This document shows positions 8,713-18,715 of a stretch of 64,000 bases of DNA, piece by piece; the first letter of the stretch is position 1; every line of letters begins with the position of its first letter. Made by a program: the position numbers and the translations under genes. The notes under the pieces were generated by a model that saw only the letters and a program-made list of their open reading frames with translations, ran no database searches and had not been told where the DNA came from. The DNA is from Deltaproteobacteria bacterium. GTDB taxonomy: Bacteria > Desulfobacterota > Desulfarculia > Adiutricales > Adiutricaceae. The stretch covers positions 1 through 64,000 of the forward strand of contig JAISFS010000334.1 in NCBI GenBank assembly GCA_031263485.1. Direction: 5' to 3'.

Positions 8713-9220
8713 CGCAGGGCCCGCGTCCGGGGGGCTTCCGGACCTCGCCGCGCCGTAGCGGCAGGCCCTATGATTCGGGCAACGGAACAGCTCATCGGTT
8801 TCCGGTAGCTTTTCCGCCTTTCGGCGTCCCCGGACCCGATTCCGGGGCAGGCAACGGCGTCCGGGTTCGGGGTTGCGCGAAAATCCGATCTAATCGCGGG
8901 CTTTGCGGGTTCGAAGTCCCGGAAACCGGACATCGCGTTGACAGTCTTCAGGCGTCTGACCACGATGGACGGCACGATGGCCGGGAGTTTAGTGGGGCAG
9001 GGCCCGCGAGGCGCCGGAACCGGAGCCTTCCCCGGAACGTCGTTGCGGGGCCGTAGCCCCGGACTTCGCGGAGGGTGGAGGTCGGGCTTCGGCGTCCGGA
9101 GGCCTTGACGCGAGACCCCGCCCTCCGGGAAGACTTTAGCGGCACCGGCAGGCGATTTCCCGGGATGGCCCGGGGGAACCTTTCAGGTCCGGGGCGCGCT
9201 TCGGGCACGGGGGAGCGGTT
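8713..9220. other. 508-bp gap between cdsA and dxr
   Basis: No gene recognised. These two genes usually abut, so the gap is long. I see no promoter of good quality and no repeat shared with the rest of the window. Confidence 0.45.
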
Positions 9221-10498
9221 ATGGCGGCACAGAGGGCCAGGACGGGCAGGCCGAAGCCCCGGACGAGGGCAGGCACGGACGGGGGCGCGACGGCCGGGCG
9301 CAGGTTCCCGGTCCCCCTGGCCGTGCTGGGCGCCACCGGCTCCATCGGTGATTCCGCGCTGTCGCTTGCCCGCGCCTTCCCTGAACGCGTGCGCGTGACG
9401 GCTCTCGCCGCCGGTCGCAACGTGGAGAAGCTCAGGGCCCTGGTGGAGGAGTTCAGGCCGGATCTGGTTTCCGTGCGCGGGGAAGCGGAGCGCTCGCGCC
9501 TCCTGGAGCTTTTGCGCGAGGGCGCCAAGGGCCATTGCCCCGAGATATCCATCGGCCCGGATGGGCTGGAGACGGTCGCCGTCTCCGGGCCGGAGGATAC
9601 GGTGGTCCTGTCCGCCGTTTCCGGCGCGGCGGGCCTGAGGCCCACCTGGGCAGCCCTGAAGGCCGGGCGGCGCGTGGCGCTCGCCAACAAGGAGAGCCTG
9701 GTCATGGGCGGGGACTTCATCATGCCGGCCATGACGCGACTCCTTGTGCCCGTGGATTCCGAGCACTCGGCAATCTTCCAGGCCCTGGGAGGGACGCTGG
9801 ACGCCAGGGGAGCCAGCAGGCTCATCATCACCTGCTCCGGGGGCCCGTTTCTGGGCAGGACCAGGGATGAGCTTGAGCGCGTCACCTCCGCGGAGGCCCT
9901 GGCCCATCCCAGCTGGAACATGGGCCCCAAGATAACCGTCGACTCGGCGACCCTTCTGAACAAGGGCCTGGAGGTCATCGAGGCGCGGCACCTTTTTCAG
10001 GTGCCCTGGGACAGGATCGAGGTGCTCGTGCATCCGCAGAGCGTGATCCATTCCATGGTGGAGCACGCGGACGGGCAGATCGCCGCGATCCTGGGGCCCG
10101 CTGACATGCGGGCGCCCATCTCGTACGCGCTGGGCTTCCCGGAACGGTGGCCGCTGTTGGGCGAGGGGAGGCTCCCCGGCTACTCTCCCTTCGCCTTCGG
10201 CAGGGATCTCACCTTCGCCGAACCCGACCGCAGGAGTTTCCCTTGCCTGAGGCTGGCGGAGGAGGCGGGCCGTTCCGGGGGAGGCGCCCCTGCGGTCCTG
10301 AACGCCGCGGGCGAGGTTGCGGTCCATGCGTTCCTGCGCGGGGAGATAGGGTTCATGGGCATCCCGAAGCTCATAGGCGATTGCCTCCAACGCCTGGGGG
10401 CGGCAAAGCTGTACAGGATAGAGGACGCCCTGGAGGAGGATATCAGGGCGAGGGCTCTCGCGTTAAAGCTCTTGAACGACATGCGCGGCACGGCTTAA
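9221..10498 (+). CDS. dxr: 1-deoxy-D-xylulose-5-phosphate reductoisomerase
   Basis: A 425-residue enzyme of the MEP isoprenoid pathway that rearranges and reduces DXP to MEP with NADPH. AVLGATGSIGDSAL is the dinucleotide loop; ANKESLVMGG, VDSEHSAIFQAL and CSGGPFLGRTRDEL are the metal and substrate motifs; HPSWNMGPKITVDSATLLNK and VHPQSVIHSMVE complete the active site. The first 30 residues are a basic extension not seen in typical members, but the ATG at 9221 has GGGAG at a workable distance. dxs, the preceding pathway step, is at 27326-29497. rseP, often downstream of dxr, is not here. Confidence 0.95.
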   Translation: MAAQRARTGRPKPRTRAGTDGGATAGRRFPVPLAVLGATGSIGDSALSLARAFPERVRVTALAAGRNVEKLRALVEEFRPDLVSVRGEAERSRLLELLREGAKGHCPEISIGPDGLETVAVSGPEDTVVLSAVSGAAGLRPTWAALKAGRRVALANKESLVMGGDFIMPAMTRLLVPVDSEHSAIFQALGGTLDARGASRLIITCSGGPFLGRTRDELERVTSAEALAHPSWNMGPKITVDSATLLNKGLEVIEARHLFQVPWDRIEVLVHPQSVIHSMVEHADGQIAAILGPADMRAPISYALGFPERWPLLGEGRLPGYSPFAFGRDLTFAEPDRRSFPCLRLAEEAGRSGGGAPAVLNAAGEVAVHAFLRGEIGFMGIPKLIGDCLQRLGAAKLYRIEDALEEDIRARALALKLLNDMRGTA

Positions 10499-11140
10499 GG
10501 GCGCCGGCGGCGAGGGGGGGAGCCCGTCCTTCGCGCCCGGGTGCGCCACGAGGCGTGATCATCCCCTGCCGTTCCGATGGCCATCCGCCGCGCTCCTCCG
10601 ATCGTTCCCGGCGCCTTAGGGACGCGGACCGATGCATGCGCTCCGTGAAAATTCTTCACCGACGTTCGAGTGAGGTCACACGGCTGAAATCATATCGGTC
10701 CATGAATTCCTGATATCGGGAAAAACATGAGATGCCTTGCTTTTTTGGCGCATCGGCGAAATAGACTGTTAAAGGAATATCGAAGCCGAAGTTGAAACGA
10801 ATCTTGAATGTTACCGGACGAAATCAAGGCATGGCATTGTCAAAGTCATCATGGAAACGTGTGCCGCGGGTCTCAATGAATTCAAAACCGGCATAGGCGC
10901 CAGACAACCGCAAATTTTACCCCCGAACGCGATTTGTCGATTAGCGCCAGATGGTATGACTGTCAGCGGTGTCCGACTGGGCAAGCCTTCCGTAAGATTC
11001 TGCGCCGTTCCGGACGGATGTTCCGGGCCGATGTCCTGGCTGGCAGCGACCGAAAAAGCCATGCGGTGGTATGTCATATTGATTGGCGATAATTCCCCGG
11101 ACGCGCGAACAGGCTCGTCACATTCGACATTTCTGCAAAC
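10499..11140. other. Non-coding, AT-richer gap after dxr
   Basis: G+C falls from about 10640 onward. No reading frame resembles a known protein; the open frames at 10811-11222 on both strands have unlike composition and no ribosome sites. Confidence 0.45.
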
Positions 11141-11241
11141 CGTTGTCAACGGCTTAAGAGAAGCGGCATCAGGCAAACGACAGATATCATTGATGAGAAT
11201 ATCAGATAAACCGTCGATTTAAACCTTAAGTGTTGAGTTTG
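11141..11241 (+). mobile_element. MITE family 1, copy A (101 bp)
   Basis: The ends are imperfect inverted repeats of the family terminus CAATGTCAACAACTTAAG: here CGTTGTCAACGGCTTAAG on the left and CTTAAGTGTTGAGTTTG on the right. The flanks are TTCTGCAAAC (11131-11140) and TCCTGCAAAC (11242-11251), a 10-bp target duplication with one mismatch. The core matches copy B in the same orientation (GGCAAAC, GATATCATTGATGA, AATATC-GATAAAC-GTCGATTT). No coding capacity. Confidence 0.8.
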
Positions 11242-11591
11242 TCCTGCAAACTCAACTTTCATTTCTGAAAACGGTATCGGTCATGACCGGCTTTGGAACC
11301 GCTTTGGATCCATGTAAAGCGAAATGGCGCAAGCCATTTTCCGGGCAACGGAGTCATATCGAAAATCAGGATTGCACCGCATCAGCAAACGCCGTCCCGA
11401 TGCCGTATCTCGCGGTCGCGTCGCCCGATCATGGAGAATGCCGCCTGTCACGGTGTCGCCGGGGGGGCGCGAATGATTGTCGAAGGATACCGCGGGATAC
11501 CGCGATCTTCCGACCCCGCTAAAGTAACTTGAGAACCCTTCACGGCTTTTGCAGTGACGGCTACGGTGAATCGAAATGCAGATATCATTCT

Positions 11592-11676
11592 CTGCAGGCA
11601 TGAAAATGAAGAACTGCAGGCATGAAAATGAAGAACTGCAGGTATGAAAATGAAGACTGCAGGCATGAAAATCAAG
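11592..11676. repeat. Four tandem copies of a 22-bp unit
   Basis: Units begin at 11592, 11614, 11636 and 11657 with CTGCAGG(C/T)ATGAAAATG; the third is 21 bp and the last is partial. The array runs straight into the left target duplication of the element at 11676. Confidence 0.85.
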
Positions 11677-11850
11677 ATTCCACTGCAAAAACCCCATCCC
11701 TCACCTCCTGGCAGTCATTTGAGGGCCGAGTATCTGGGTAAAGGGTGCGCAGATGTACGGTGGTTTAAGGCTTTAGCGCAAGGGTGCCAATGCGATGGCC
11801 ACATAGCGTTCCGCTTTCCGGCCGAGGGGGAGGGGTTTTGCAGTGTAATC
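11676..11850 (-). mobile_element. MITE family 2, copy 1 (175 bp)
   Basis: The left end is GATTCCACTGCAAAAACCC; the right end, GGGGTTTTGCAGTGTAATC, is its near inverse. AATCAA flanks both sides (11670-11675 and 11851-11856), a perfect 6-bp target duplication. Its reverse complement matches the two copies at 50588-50946 through most of its length, including GGCGGAACGC-like and CACCCTTGCGCT segments. No coding capacity. Confidence 0.82.
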
Positions 11851-11902
11851 AATCAAGGCCTAATGACATGATTATTATGAAATGAAAAAACTAGAAGACA
11901 TG

Positions 11903-11952
11903 AAAAAGGCCTTCCGGCGCGCCCCGGGGAATCGGGGCGGCGCCGTAAGGCC
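11903..11952 (-). terminator. Rho-independent terminator for the M16 protease gene
   Basis: On the minus strand a long GC hairpin (arms within 11908-11952, GGCCTT...AAGGCC with GGCGC and CCCCG inner pairs) is followed by five T residues (AAAAA at 11903-11907). It lies about 130 bp past the protease stop. Confidence 0.7.
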
Positions 11953-12082
11953 AAAGGAAAGTACGGGCGGGAAGGATGTCGGAGGGCTACCGAACGGCCT
12001 TGTCGCCCTCAGGTCTGGACAAGCCAGCGACGGCGTGAACCTGCGCGCCGGGCGAAGGGCGGCTCGCGGCTCGGCGTTTTCC

Positions 12083-14782
12083 CTAGTCCTTCTTCAAGTC
12101 AGCGTATACGAGATCGACCGCGTCGATGGAGGCCTGGGTGCCAACCACGGATAGGATCAGGGCGTCAAGCTTCAGGTAGGTCTCGGCCACCCTCTTGACG
12201 TCTTCGGGCGTGACGGCGGCTATCTGCTCCAGAAGCCTCTCGTTGCGGTCCTGGCCCAGCGCGTAGAGGTCGAACAGGGCCGAGTCGTTCACGCGGCTCC
12301 CCAGGGTCTGGCGCTGGAGCTTGTTGGTGCCGGCCAGATAGGCCTTGGCGCTTTCGATCGTGTCCTTGGGGTAGGCCTTGTCCCGGGCGGCGCGGATGAT
12401 TTCCAGGATGCCGGAGAGGGCCTCGCCGGCCTTGTCGGGGGCGCAACCTATGTAGAAGTTGAATGATCCCGTCCCGAGCCCCGGTCCATAGGAGGACGTG
12501 ACGGTGTAGGCCAGGCTCCTCTTGTCGCGGAGCTCCGAGAAGAGTATCCCGCCCATGCCGGAGAGGGCGGAATTGAGCACCTCCAGGGCCGCCTCGTCGC
12601 GGTCGCCCATGCCCGGCGCCAGGAACGAGACTAACAGATGGGTCTGTTCGCGGTCCAGGGCCTCGGAGACCATGACCGGCCCGGAAAGCGGCTGGGGCGC
12701 GGGGGGGACCGACGGGACCGGGCTCCCGGCGGCGGGGTTCCAGCCCTCCAGCGCGTCGTCTATGGCCTTGGCGGCATCCTGCGCGTTGACGTCCCCCGCC
12801 ACCGCGAAGACCAGGCTTTCCGGTCTCACCAGATCCCTGTAGATCGCCTCGATGTCCTCGCGGGTGAGCCTTTCCACGGACTCAAGCGTCCCGTGGTACT
12901 CGATCCCGTAGGGGTGATTCCGGTAGAGCTCCCTTCTGGCCATCCTGAAGACACGCTCGGAAAGGCTCTCGTCCAGGTCCTTGAGGTAGGTGACGTGCTC
13001 CGCCTTTCTGACGTCGAAGTCCTGCTGGGAGAAGGCGGGGGCGGTCAGGACCTGCGCGAACAGTCCCAGCGCCTCCTTCCAGGTGGAGCTCAGGAAGGAC
13101 CCGTCCAGGCCGACGGTGTTGCGGCCGGAGTAGCCGCCGACGTAGGCCCCCAGGTCCTCCACCGCCCTGGCCATCTCGGGCGCGGCAAGGCTCTCCGATG
13201 CCCGGGCCCACACGGCGGACGCGAGGGAGACGGCGCCTTCCTGGCCTGCCTTCTCGGCCAGCCTGCCGCCCATCAGGGCGGCCTTCACCTCGACCAGGGG
13301 CAAGGTGGCGTCCCTCAGGACGAAGAGCTTGGCACCGCTCTTGAGCGTCGCGGCCTCGAAGGCCAGCTCGCCGCCTTCCGCGGCGGCCGGCGGCGCGGGC
13401 GGGCCCAGCTTCAGCGCGGAGGCCTTGAGCGCGTCCAGATCCAGCTCGGGGGCGTCCTGGGGCAGGAGCACCGAGACCGAAACGTTGTCGGGCACGAAGG
13501 TCCGGGCGCCCAGGCGGGTCAGATCGGTCGCGTCCATCCGGGCCCAGAAGTCGAGGAAGGCGTCCTTGAGACGGTAGTCGCCGTAGGAGAGCTCGAAGCT
13601 GCCGATGTGCGCCCCCAGGGAGGTGGGGGCCTCCTGGCGGCTCACGAAGCTCTTGGCGGCAAGGGCCCGGGCCCTCGCTATCTCGTCCGCGGCCGGGGGT
13701 TCGGCGCCCATGCGGTTGAGTTCGCCCACTATGGCCTCGAACGCGGGCACGATCTTCTCGGGGGTAGTCTCGTAGACGACAAGAAATACGCCGGAATCCT
13801 TGAGCGTCATGGGATAGGTCAGGACGGTCGTGGCCAGGGCGAGCTTGTCGCGGACGACCTCGACCAGCCGGGAGCTGTCCCCGCCGGACACCACTGCCGA
13901 GAAGAGCTCGGCCTCCGGCGAGTCGGAATCGCGGGAGGACGGGCAGGTGAAGCCCAGGATCACCTTGGGCACCAGGGCCTTGGGGTTCCGGATCTCCCGG
14001 ATCTCCGGCCCGTCCCGGACCACGGGGGGCACCGGCGCGAGCTCCAGCGCCTCAGCGGGCCTTTTCACGTCGTCCAGGTACTTGTGCGCGAGCGCCGCGG
14101 CCTTGTCGGGATCGAAGCCGCCGGTGATGATGAGCACGCAGTTGTCCGGGCGGTAGAACTTCTCGTGGAAGGCGAAGGCGGTGTCCCTGCCCGCCGCGGC
14201 CACGGTCTCGGCCGAACCCAGGATCGGGTGCCCGTAAGGGTGGTCCTTTCCGAAACTGTCGGCGAAAAGGGCGTTGAAGAGCCCGTTTTGGGGGTTGTCG
14301 TCCGCTCGCCTTATCTCCTCGATGACGACTTCCTTCTCCTTGGCGTACTCCCCGGGGTCGTAGGTCGGGTGGAAGACCAGATCAGAGAGCACGTCCACCG
14401 CGGTCTCGAGCTTGTCCGAAGGGAGGGCGACGTAGTAGACGGTCTCGTCGAAGCTGGTGTAGGCGTTGATGACGCCGCCGTTGCTCTCCACCTCGGTGGA
14501 GATCTCCCCCACTTTCCTCTTGGCGGTACCCTTGAAGGCCATGTGCTCCATGAGGTGAGCCAGGCCCTGCTCCGCCTTGCCGCTCTCGTAAGCGGAGCCC
14601 GCCTTGACGGCGATCCTGGCCGAGACGACGGGGTTTCCGGGCTGCGGGGCCAGGATCACCTTGAGGCCGTTGTCCAGCGTGAAGGATACGTCGGCAGCGG
14701 CGTAGGCCACCGCGGCCTTAAGCGACGCGAACGCGCAGGCCGTTGCGAGGACGGTCGCGCAGGCTATGGCCAAAGAACGCAT
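12083..14782 (-). CDS. Secreted two-domain M16 zinc metallopeptidase
   Basis: An 899-residue pitrilysin/M16-family protease. Residues 1-28 form a signal peptide ending in an Ala-rich stretch. The inverted zinc motif is HLMEH at residues 76-80, with the third ligand in EKEVVIEEIRR near 155. A second M16 module begins at about 480, lacks HxxEH, and contains the usual RNHPYGIEYHGT and GPGLGTGSFNFYIG features of the inactive half. The length equals two fused M16 pairs, as in periplasmic processing peptidases of proteobacteria. It likely degrades peptides in the periplasm. The ATG at 14782 was chosen because it gives a clean signal sequence. Confidence 0.88.
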   Translation of the reverse strand: MRSLAIACATVLATACAFASLKAAVAYAAADVSFTLDNGLKVILAPQPGNPVVSARIAVKAGSAYESGKAEQGLAHLMEHMAFKGTAKRKVGEISTEVESNGGVINAYTSFDETVYYVALPSDKLETAVDVLSDLVFHPTYDPGEYAKEKEVVIEEIRRADDNPQNGLFNALFADSFGKDHPYGHPILGSAETVAAAGRDTAFAFHEKFYRPDNCVLIITGGFDPDKAAALAHKYLDDVKRPAEALELAPVPPVVRDGPEIREIRNPKALVPKVILGFTCPSSRDSDSPEAELFSAVVSGGDSSRLVEVVRDKLALATTVLTYPMTLKDSGVFLVVYETTPEKIVPAFEAIVGELNRMGAEPPAADEIARARALAAKSFVSRQEAPTSLGAHIGSFELSYGDYRLKDAFLDFWARMDATDLTRLGARTFVPDNVSVSVLLPQDAPELDLDALKASALKLGPPAPPAAAEGGELAFEAATLKSGAKLFVLRDATLPLVEVKAALMGGRLAEKAGQEGAVSLASAVWARASESLAAPEMARAVEDLGAYVGGYSGRNTVGLDGSFLSSTWKEALGLFAQVLTAPAFSQQDFDVRKAEHVTYLKDLDESLSERVFRMARRELYRNHPYGIEYHGTLESVERLTREDIEAIYRDLVRPESLVFAVAGDVNAQDAAKAIDDALEGWNPAAGSPVPSVPPAPQPLSGPVMVSEALDREQTHLLVSFLAPGMGDRDEAALEVLNSALSGMGGILFSELRDKRSLAYTVTSSYGPGLGTGSFNFYIGCAPDKAGEALSGILEIIRAARDKAYPKDTIESAKAYLAGTNKLQRQTLGSRVNDSALFDLYALGQDRNERLLEQIAAVTPEDVKRVAETYLKLDALILSVVGTQASIDAVDLVYADLKKD

Positions 14783-15208
14783 ATATGACTCTCTCTTGCG
14801 GGCCTTCGCGGGAAGGTTTCACCGGAGGCCGGCGGGTGCGGGGCGGCCATGGGCCGCCCCGGCTGACGGTATATCGAGGTGTCTGCCTGGAGCGGACGGT
14901 ATCGGCAGGAGGCACGATATCGGCGGAACGCGAACGATATCGGCTGAGGCGAAGGCCTGTCCGCCTCGGGCGGACTTGGACGCCGGGCCGGGAATGCGCG
15001 GCGGGCTCAAGGCAGACGGTCGGGCGGCATGGGAAACGTCCCGGACGGTCGGGGAAAGGTCCCGGGTGGCAAGGAAACGTTCAGGACGGCAAGGGGAAAT
15101 GTCGGGAGCGGCGGAATCAGGGTTCGGACGCCAGGGGAAGGCCGGGGCGGAGGGTTGCGGCAGCCTCCGGAGGACCGGCGCCAAGTGCGCAGGACCGCGC
15201 TTCCCCCC
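14783..15208. other. 426-bp gap upstream of the M16 gene
   Basis: It must hold the protease promoter, but none is clear. Near 14895-14955 CGATATCGGC-type words recur three times, and around 15030-15110 GGAAACGT/GGACGG words recur. No gene recognised. Confidence 0.4.
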
Positions 15209-17242
15209 TCAGTCGCCGGGCAGGGCGAGCTCCTCCAGTTCGGTCATGACCCTTTCGTAGCTCTGCTCCAAGGTAGCCTCCTCCTTCTTCAGGGCCGCCT
15301 GCTCGGCCATGAGCCCCTTCATGCGGGGCTGGTCCTTGTATATCTCGTGATCGGACAGGACGCCGTCGATGACCCTGAGGTGACCGGCGACCTCATCCAG
15401 CTGCCTTTCCAGATCCGTCATAGACTTCTTGAGGGCCGATCTGCGCTTGCCAGCGCCCTTGCGCCTCGCGGCGTCCTGGGGGTCCGGGCGACGTTGCTGG
15501 CTCTGGGGCCTGGCGTCCTGGGCGGCGGCCTTGGCGGCCTGGCCTCCTTTGGTCGGCTGGGCCGACACGTAGGTCCCGGTCGCGGTGGCCGCGAACGCCG
15601 CCTGCTCCTCCTCGATCCGCTTGAGCCAGATGTCCCGGTAGTCATCGTAGTCGCCTGGGTAGACGGTGAGCCCGCCTTTCTCGATCACGCCCACGGAGGT
15701 GGCGAGGCGGTTGATGAAGTGCCGGTCGTGGCTGATGAGGACCATGGTGCCCGCGTAGTTGGCGAGCGCGTCCTCCAGCATCTGCCTGCCCGTGATGTCC
15801 AGGTGGTTGGTGGGCTCGTCCAGCAGGAGGAGGTTCGGGGCGCCCATCATGATCTTGGCGAGCACCAGCCGCGTCTTCTCGCCGCCGGAAAGGACCTTCA
15901 CCTTCTTGAAGACGTCATCCCCATGGAAAAGGAAGCCCGCCAGGATGCTCCGCTGGGAGCCGATGGAGACTCCGGCGGCGACCGAGGCGAACTCCTCCAG
16001 AACGGTCTGCGAGCCGTCCAGGCAGTCCATCTGGAACTGGGAGAAGTAGCCCAGGTCGACGGACTGGCCGAGACGCGTGACCCCCGAGTCGGAGGCGACG
16101 GCCCCGGCTATGAGCTTTATGAGGGTCGATTTGCCGCGGCCGTTGGGCCCGACCAGGGCCAGCCGCTCCGTGCGGCGCAGCGTGAGGTTCAGATCCGAGA
16201 AGACCTCGATGTCCCCGTACCGCTTCGCCGCCGACTTCAGTTCGGCCACGATGTCCGGGCCTCGGCGGCCCACCGGGAGCGCGAGGCAGAACTTGGGGTC
16301 CAGCCCGGAGTCCGGGGGGGCCAGACGGTCCACCTTGTCCATGGCCTTCACGCGGCTCTGGGCGCGGCGGGCGGTCGACGCCCTCACGCGGTTCCTCTCG
16401 ATGAAGCGTTCCATCTGCTTGAGCCGGTCCTGCTGGTTCTGGAAGGCGGCCGACTCCGTCTGGAGCCTCATCTCCTTGGATTCCAGGAACTGCTCGTAGT
16501 TGCCGGGGTAGGCGTCCGCCTTGCCGTTGCGGAGCTCGACCACCTTGTTGACCACGTTGTTCAGGAACACCCTGTCGTGGGAGACCAGGAGGAGCGCGGA
16601 GGGAGTGGACTTCAGGTAGCCCTCGAGCCACAGGAGGCTGTCCAGGTCAAGGTGGTTGGTGGGCTCGTCCAGGACCAGGAGATCCGGTTTGGCCAGGAGG
16701 AGCCTGGCCAGGACCGCCCTCATGACCCAGCCGCCGGAGAACTCCGCAAGCTCGCGCCCGAAGTCGGATTCCTGGAAACCAAGCCCGCAGAGGATCTTCT
16801 TGGCGGCGGCCTCCTTCTCCCAGCCGCCAAGCCGTTCGAACTCGTGGAGGAGCGCCCCCTGGCGCTCGACCATCTCCAGCACCTCGGCTTCCGGTCGAGG
16901 GTGCGCCTCCAGGCCCCCCAGCTCGGCCTCCAGGGCCGTGAGAGCCTCCTCCACGCGGCGGTACTCGGGATCGGTGTCCAGGACCAGCTCGAGAAGGCGC
17001 TTGCCGGGCTGGGTCAGGATCTCCTGGGGCAGGTACCCTATCTTGAGACCCCGGGCGCGGACCACCTGGCCCCGGTCAGGATGCTCCTCCTCCAGGATGA
17101 GCCGGATGATGGTGGTCTTGCCGGCGCCGTTGCGGCCCACCAGGCCGATGCGTTCGCCCTGCTCGATAGCGAAGGTGACGCCGCTCAGAACGTCCTGGCG
17201 GCCGTAAAATCGGGTTACGTCGGAGAATGTGACAAGGGACAT
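15209..17242 (-). CDS. ABC-F family ATPase
   Basis: A 677-residue soluble protein with two ABC domains and no membrane segments. ABC-F proteins act on ribosomes in translation, some as resistance factors. Domain 1: GRNGAGKTT, then EFSGGWVMRAVLARLL and LLVLDEPTNHLDLDS. The interdomain linker is charged and helical (about 255-330). Domain 2: GPNGRGKSTLIKL, VLSGGEKTRLVLAKIM and LLLDEPTNHLDITG. A basic C-terminal coiled coil (about 585-670) is the Uup/YheS arrangement. The frame is open upstream to 17551, but that part is low-complexity Arg/Ser/Ala; MSLVTFSDVTRFYG at 17242 is the family N-terminus. Confidence 0.9.
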   Translation of the reverse strand: MSLVTFSDVTRFYGRQDVLSGVTFAIEQGERIGLVGRNGAGKTTIIRLILEEEHPDRGQVVRARGLKIGYLPQEILTQPGKRLLELVLDTDPEYRRVEEALTALEAELGGLEAHPRPEAEVLEMVERQGALLHEFERLGGWEKEAAAKKILCGLGFQESDFGRELAEFSGGWVMRAVLARLLLAKPDLLVLDEPTNHLDLDSLLWLEGYLKSTPSALLLVSHDRVFLNNVVNKVVELRNGKADAYPGNYEQFLESKEMRLQTESAAFQNQQDRLKQMERFIERNRVRASTARRAQSRVKAMDKVDRLAPPDSGLDPKFCLALPVGRRGPDIVAELKSAAKRYGDIEVFSDLNLTLRRTERLALVGPNGRGKSTLIKLIAGAVASDSGVTRLGQSVDLGYFSQFQMDCLDGSQTVLEEFASVAAGVSIGSQRSILAGFLFHGDDVFKKVKVLSGGEKTRLVLAKIMMGAPNLLLLDEPTNHLDITGRQMLEDALANYAGTMVLISHDRHFINRLATSVGVIEKGGLTVYPGDYDDYRDIWLKRIEEEQAAFAATATGTYVSAQPTKGGQAAKAAAQDARPQSQQRRPDPQDAARRKGAGKRRSALKKSMTDLERQLDEVAGHLRVIDGVLSDHEIYKDQPRMKGLMAEQAALKKEEATLEQSYERVMTELEELALPGD

Positions 17243-18028
17243 GGGTACCTGGGGACGGGGCCCGGAGGCCCGCAAGGCGGAAGCGGCACATGGCGAAGGC
17301 GGGGCCCGGAGGGCCCGTGAGGCGGAGGCGGAGGCGGAACGTCGCGGGTCGCGGGACAGGCGATCGGCAGCCCGAGCGCCGGAAAGCCGACGGCTACGGG
17401 GAGACGGCCGATGGATGCGGGAAGTCAGGTCAGGGGTCTGCAGACATGGCGCCCCGGCGAGTGCGGTTGGATGCCGGGCTCCGGGCGGCCTTTTTGGGCA
17501 GGCCGAGACGGCAGTCCCGGTAATCCGGCCGTCGCTGGCGGTCGGGTTCAAAGACAGTTACAACGGATAGGGCCGCATGTCAAGGGGGAGCGGGACAGGG
17601 GCCCGGAAGGCATTGGCGGACGGGGTTCCCGGTCAGCGTGGTCAGGAGCGGATTTTCCCCATGGCGGCCCTGCGGCCGACCAGGACGGGTCGTTGACGGG
17701 CGGCCAGGGTCTCGGGGCAGCAGACGCGGCAAGCGGGGGGAGTGTCGGCGTGGCGGCTTGCCGGGCAAGGTGCCGGGCAATGCGGCGGGAAAATCGGGCA
17801 AAGCGGCGGGAAAGCGATTAGGAAAGGCCGGGGAAAGCGATCGCGAAGCCAGGGTAAAGTCAGGGGTAAACGCGGGCAAAGTCTGGGCAATCAAGGGAAA
17901 AGTCCTGACGGAAGGCGGATGGTTCAATCGCGGCCCGTCCGGTCGGGGGGACTCCGTTGCGACCGCAAAACGCCAATGGCGATCATCCCGACGTTATCCT
18001 CGGGTTGGCCGTGAGCCGAACGGGCGGT
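17243..18028. other. 786-bp non-coding gap, GC-rich short repeats
   Basis: No gene recognised between nrdG and the ABC-F gene. The stretch 17740-17900 is full of short GGGCAA/GGGAAA words (GGCGGGAAA, GGGCAAAG) without a regular period. No terminator for nrdG was found. Confidence 0.45.
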
Positions 18029-18715
18029 TCAACGGACACGGCAGGGGAGCCAGCGGCCCGCGACGGCCCGCCAGCGGGAGAGGTCCTCGGGGCCGGGCTG
18101 GTCGGGGTGCCTCGCCATGAAGCCGGGGTTGAAGACGCGTTTGGGCTTGAGCTCCTGGAGATATAGGATGGAATCGCCTGCCGCGGCTTTCGCGATGGCC
18201 TCGATCGCCCTTTCGTCCACGAAGGGGGAGACGCAGGTGGTCCTGAACTCGTGGGGCAGTCCCAGTGTCTTCAGGAGGCCGACTGTCTCAAGGATCGCGG
18301 CGCTCTCTTCCGGGGCGGCCAGCTCCCCGGGGTAGGCGGCAGGGTGGCTTTTGAGATCCATGGCCACGTAGTCCAGCAGTCTCCGCTCGGCCAGCGATTT
18401 CACGGCCTCCGGCCGGGAACCGTTCGTGTCCAGTTTCACGCGGAAGCCCAGGCGCTTGATCCGCCCCAGGTAGTCTTCCAGGTCGGGGACCAGGGTGGGC
18501 TCCCCGCCGGAAATGACCACGGCGTCCAGGTACTTCGCGCGGGTGCCCAGAAAAGCCAAAACCCCGTCCTCGTCGATGAGCTCCCCGAAGGGAGGGACGA
18601 GTGCGGGGTTGTGGCAGTAGGGGCAACGGAAGTTACATCCCTGGGTGAACACCACCGCGCTCAGAAGCCCCGGGTAGTCCGCGCCCGACACCTTTTGAAG
18701 ACCTCCGACCCGCAC
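18029..18715 (-). CDS. nrdG: Anaerobic ribonucleoside-triphosphate reductase activating protein
   Basis: A 228-residue radical SAM activase that installs the glycyl radical on NrdD. TQGCNFRCPYCHNP gives CxxxCxxC at about residues 27-34; AVVISGGEPTL is the SAM-binding GGE motif. The start is a GTG at 18715, inside the end of nrdD, an 83-bp overlap in a different frame. Translational coupling is therefore likely. MRVGGLQKVSGADYPG is the usual N-terminus of this subgroup, supporting the start. Confidence 0.92.
   Translation of the reverse strand: MRVGGLQKVSGADYPGLLSAVVFTQGCNFRCPYCHNPALVPPFGELIDEDGVLAFLGTRAKYLDAVVISGGEPTLVPDLEDYLGRIKRLGFRVKLDTNGSRPEAVKSLAERRLLDYVAMDLKSHPAAYPGELAAPEESAAILETVGLLKTLGLPHEFRTTCVSPFVDERAIEAIAKAAAGDSILYLQELKPKRVFNPGFMARHPDQPGPEDLSRWRAVAGRWLPCRVR

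Noticed and set aside
10811-11222. Protein-coding genes in the gap after dxr
   Set aside because: Open frames on both strands overlap the mobile element, lack ribosome sites and do not resemble proteins.
12638-14788. A 716-codon open frame opposite the M16 protease gene (plus similar ones opposite the ABC-F gene, nrdD, rpoB and rpoC)
   Set aside because: GC-rich genes leave long stop-free antisense frames. The products are Arg/Gly/Val-rich with no domains, and the real genes on the other strand show full motifs.
17243-17551. N-terminal extension of the ABC-F protein
   Set aside because: The added residues are low-complexity Arg/Ser/Pro; MSLVTFSD at 17242 is the family start.
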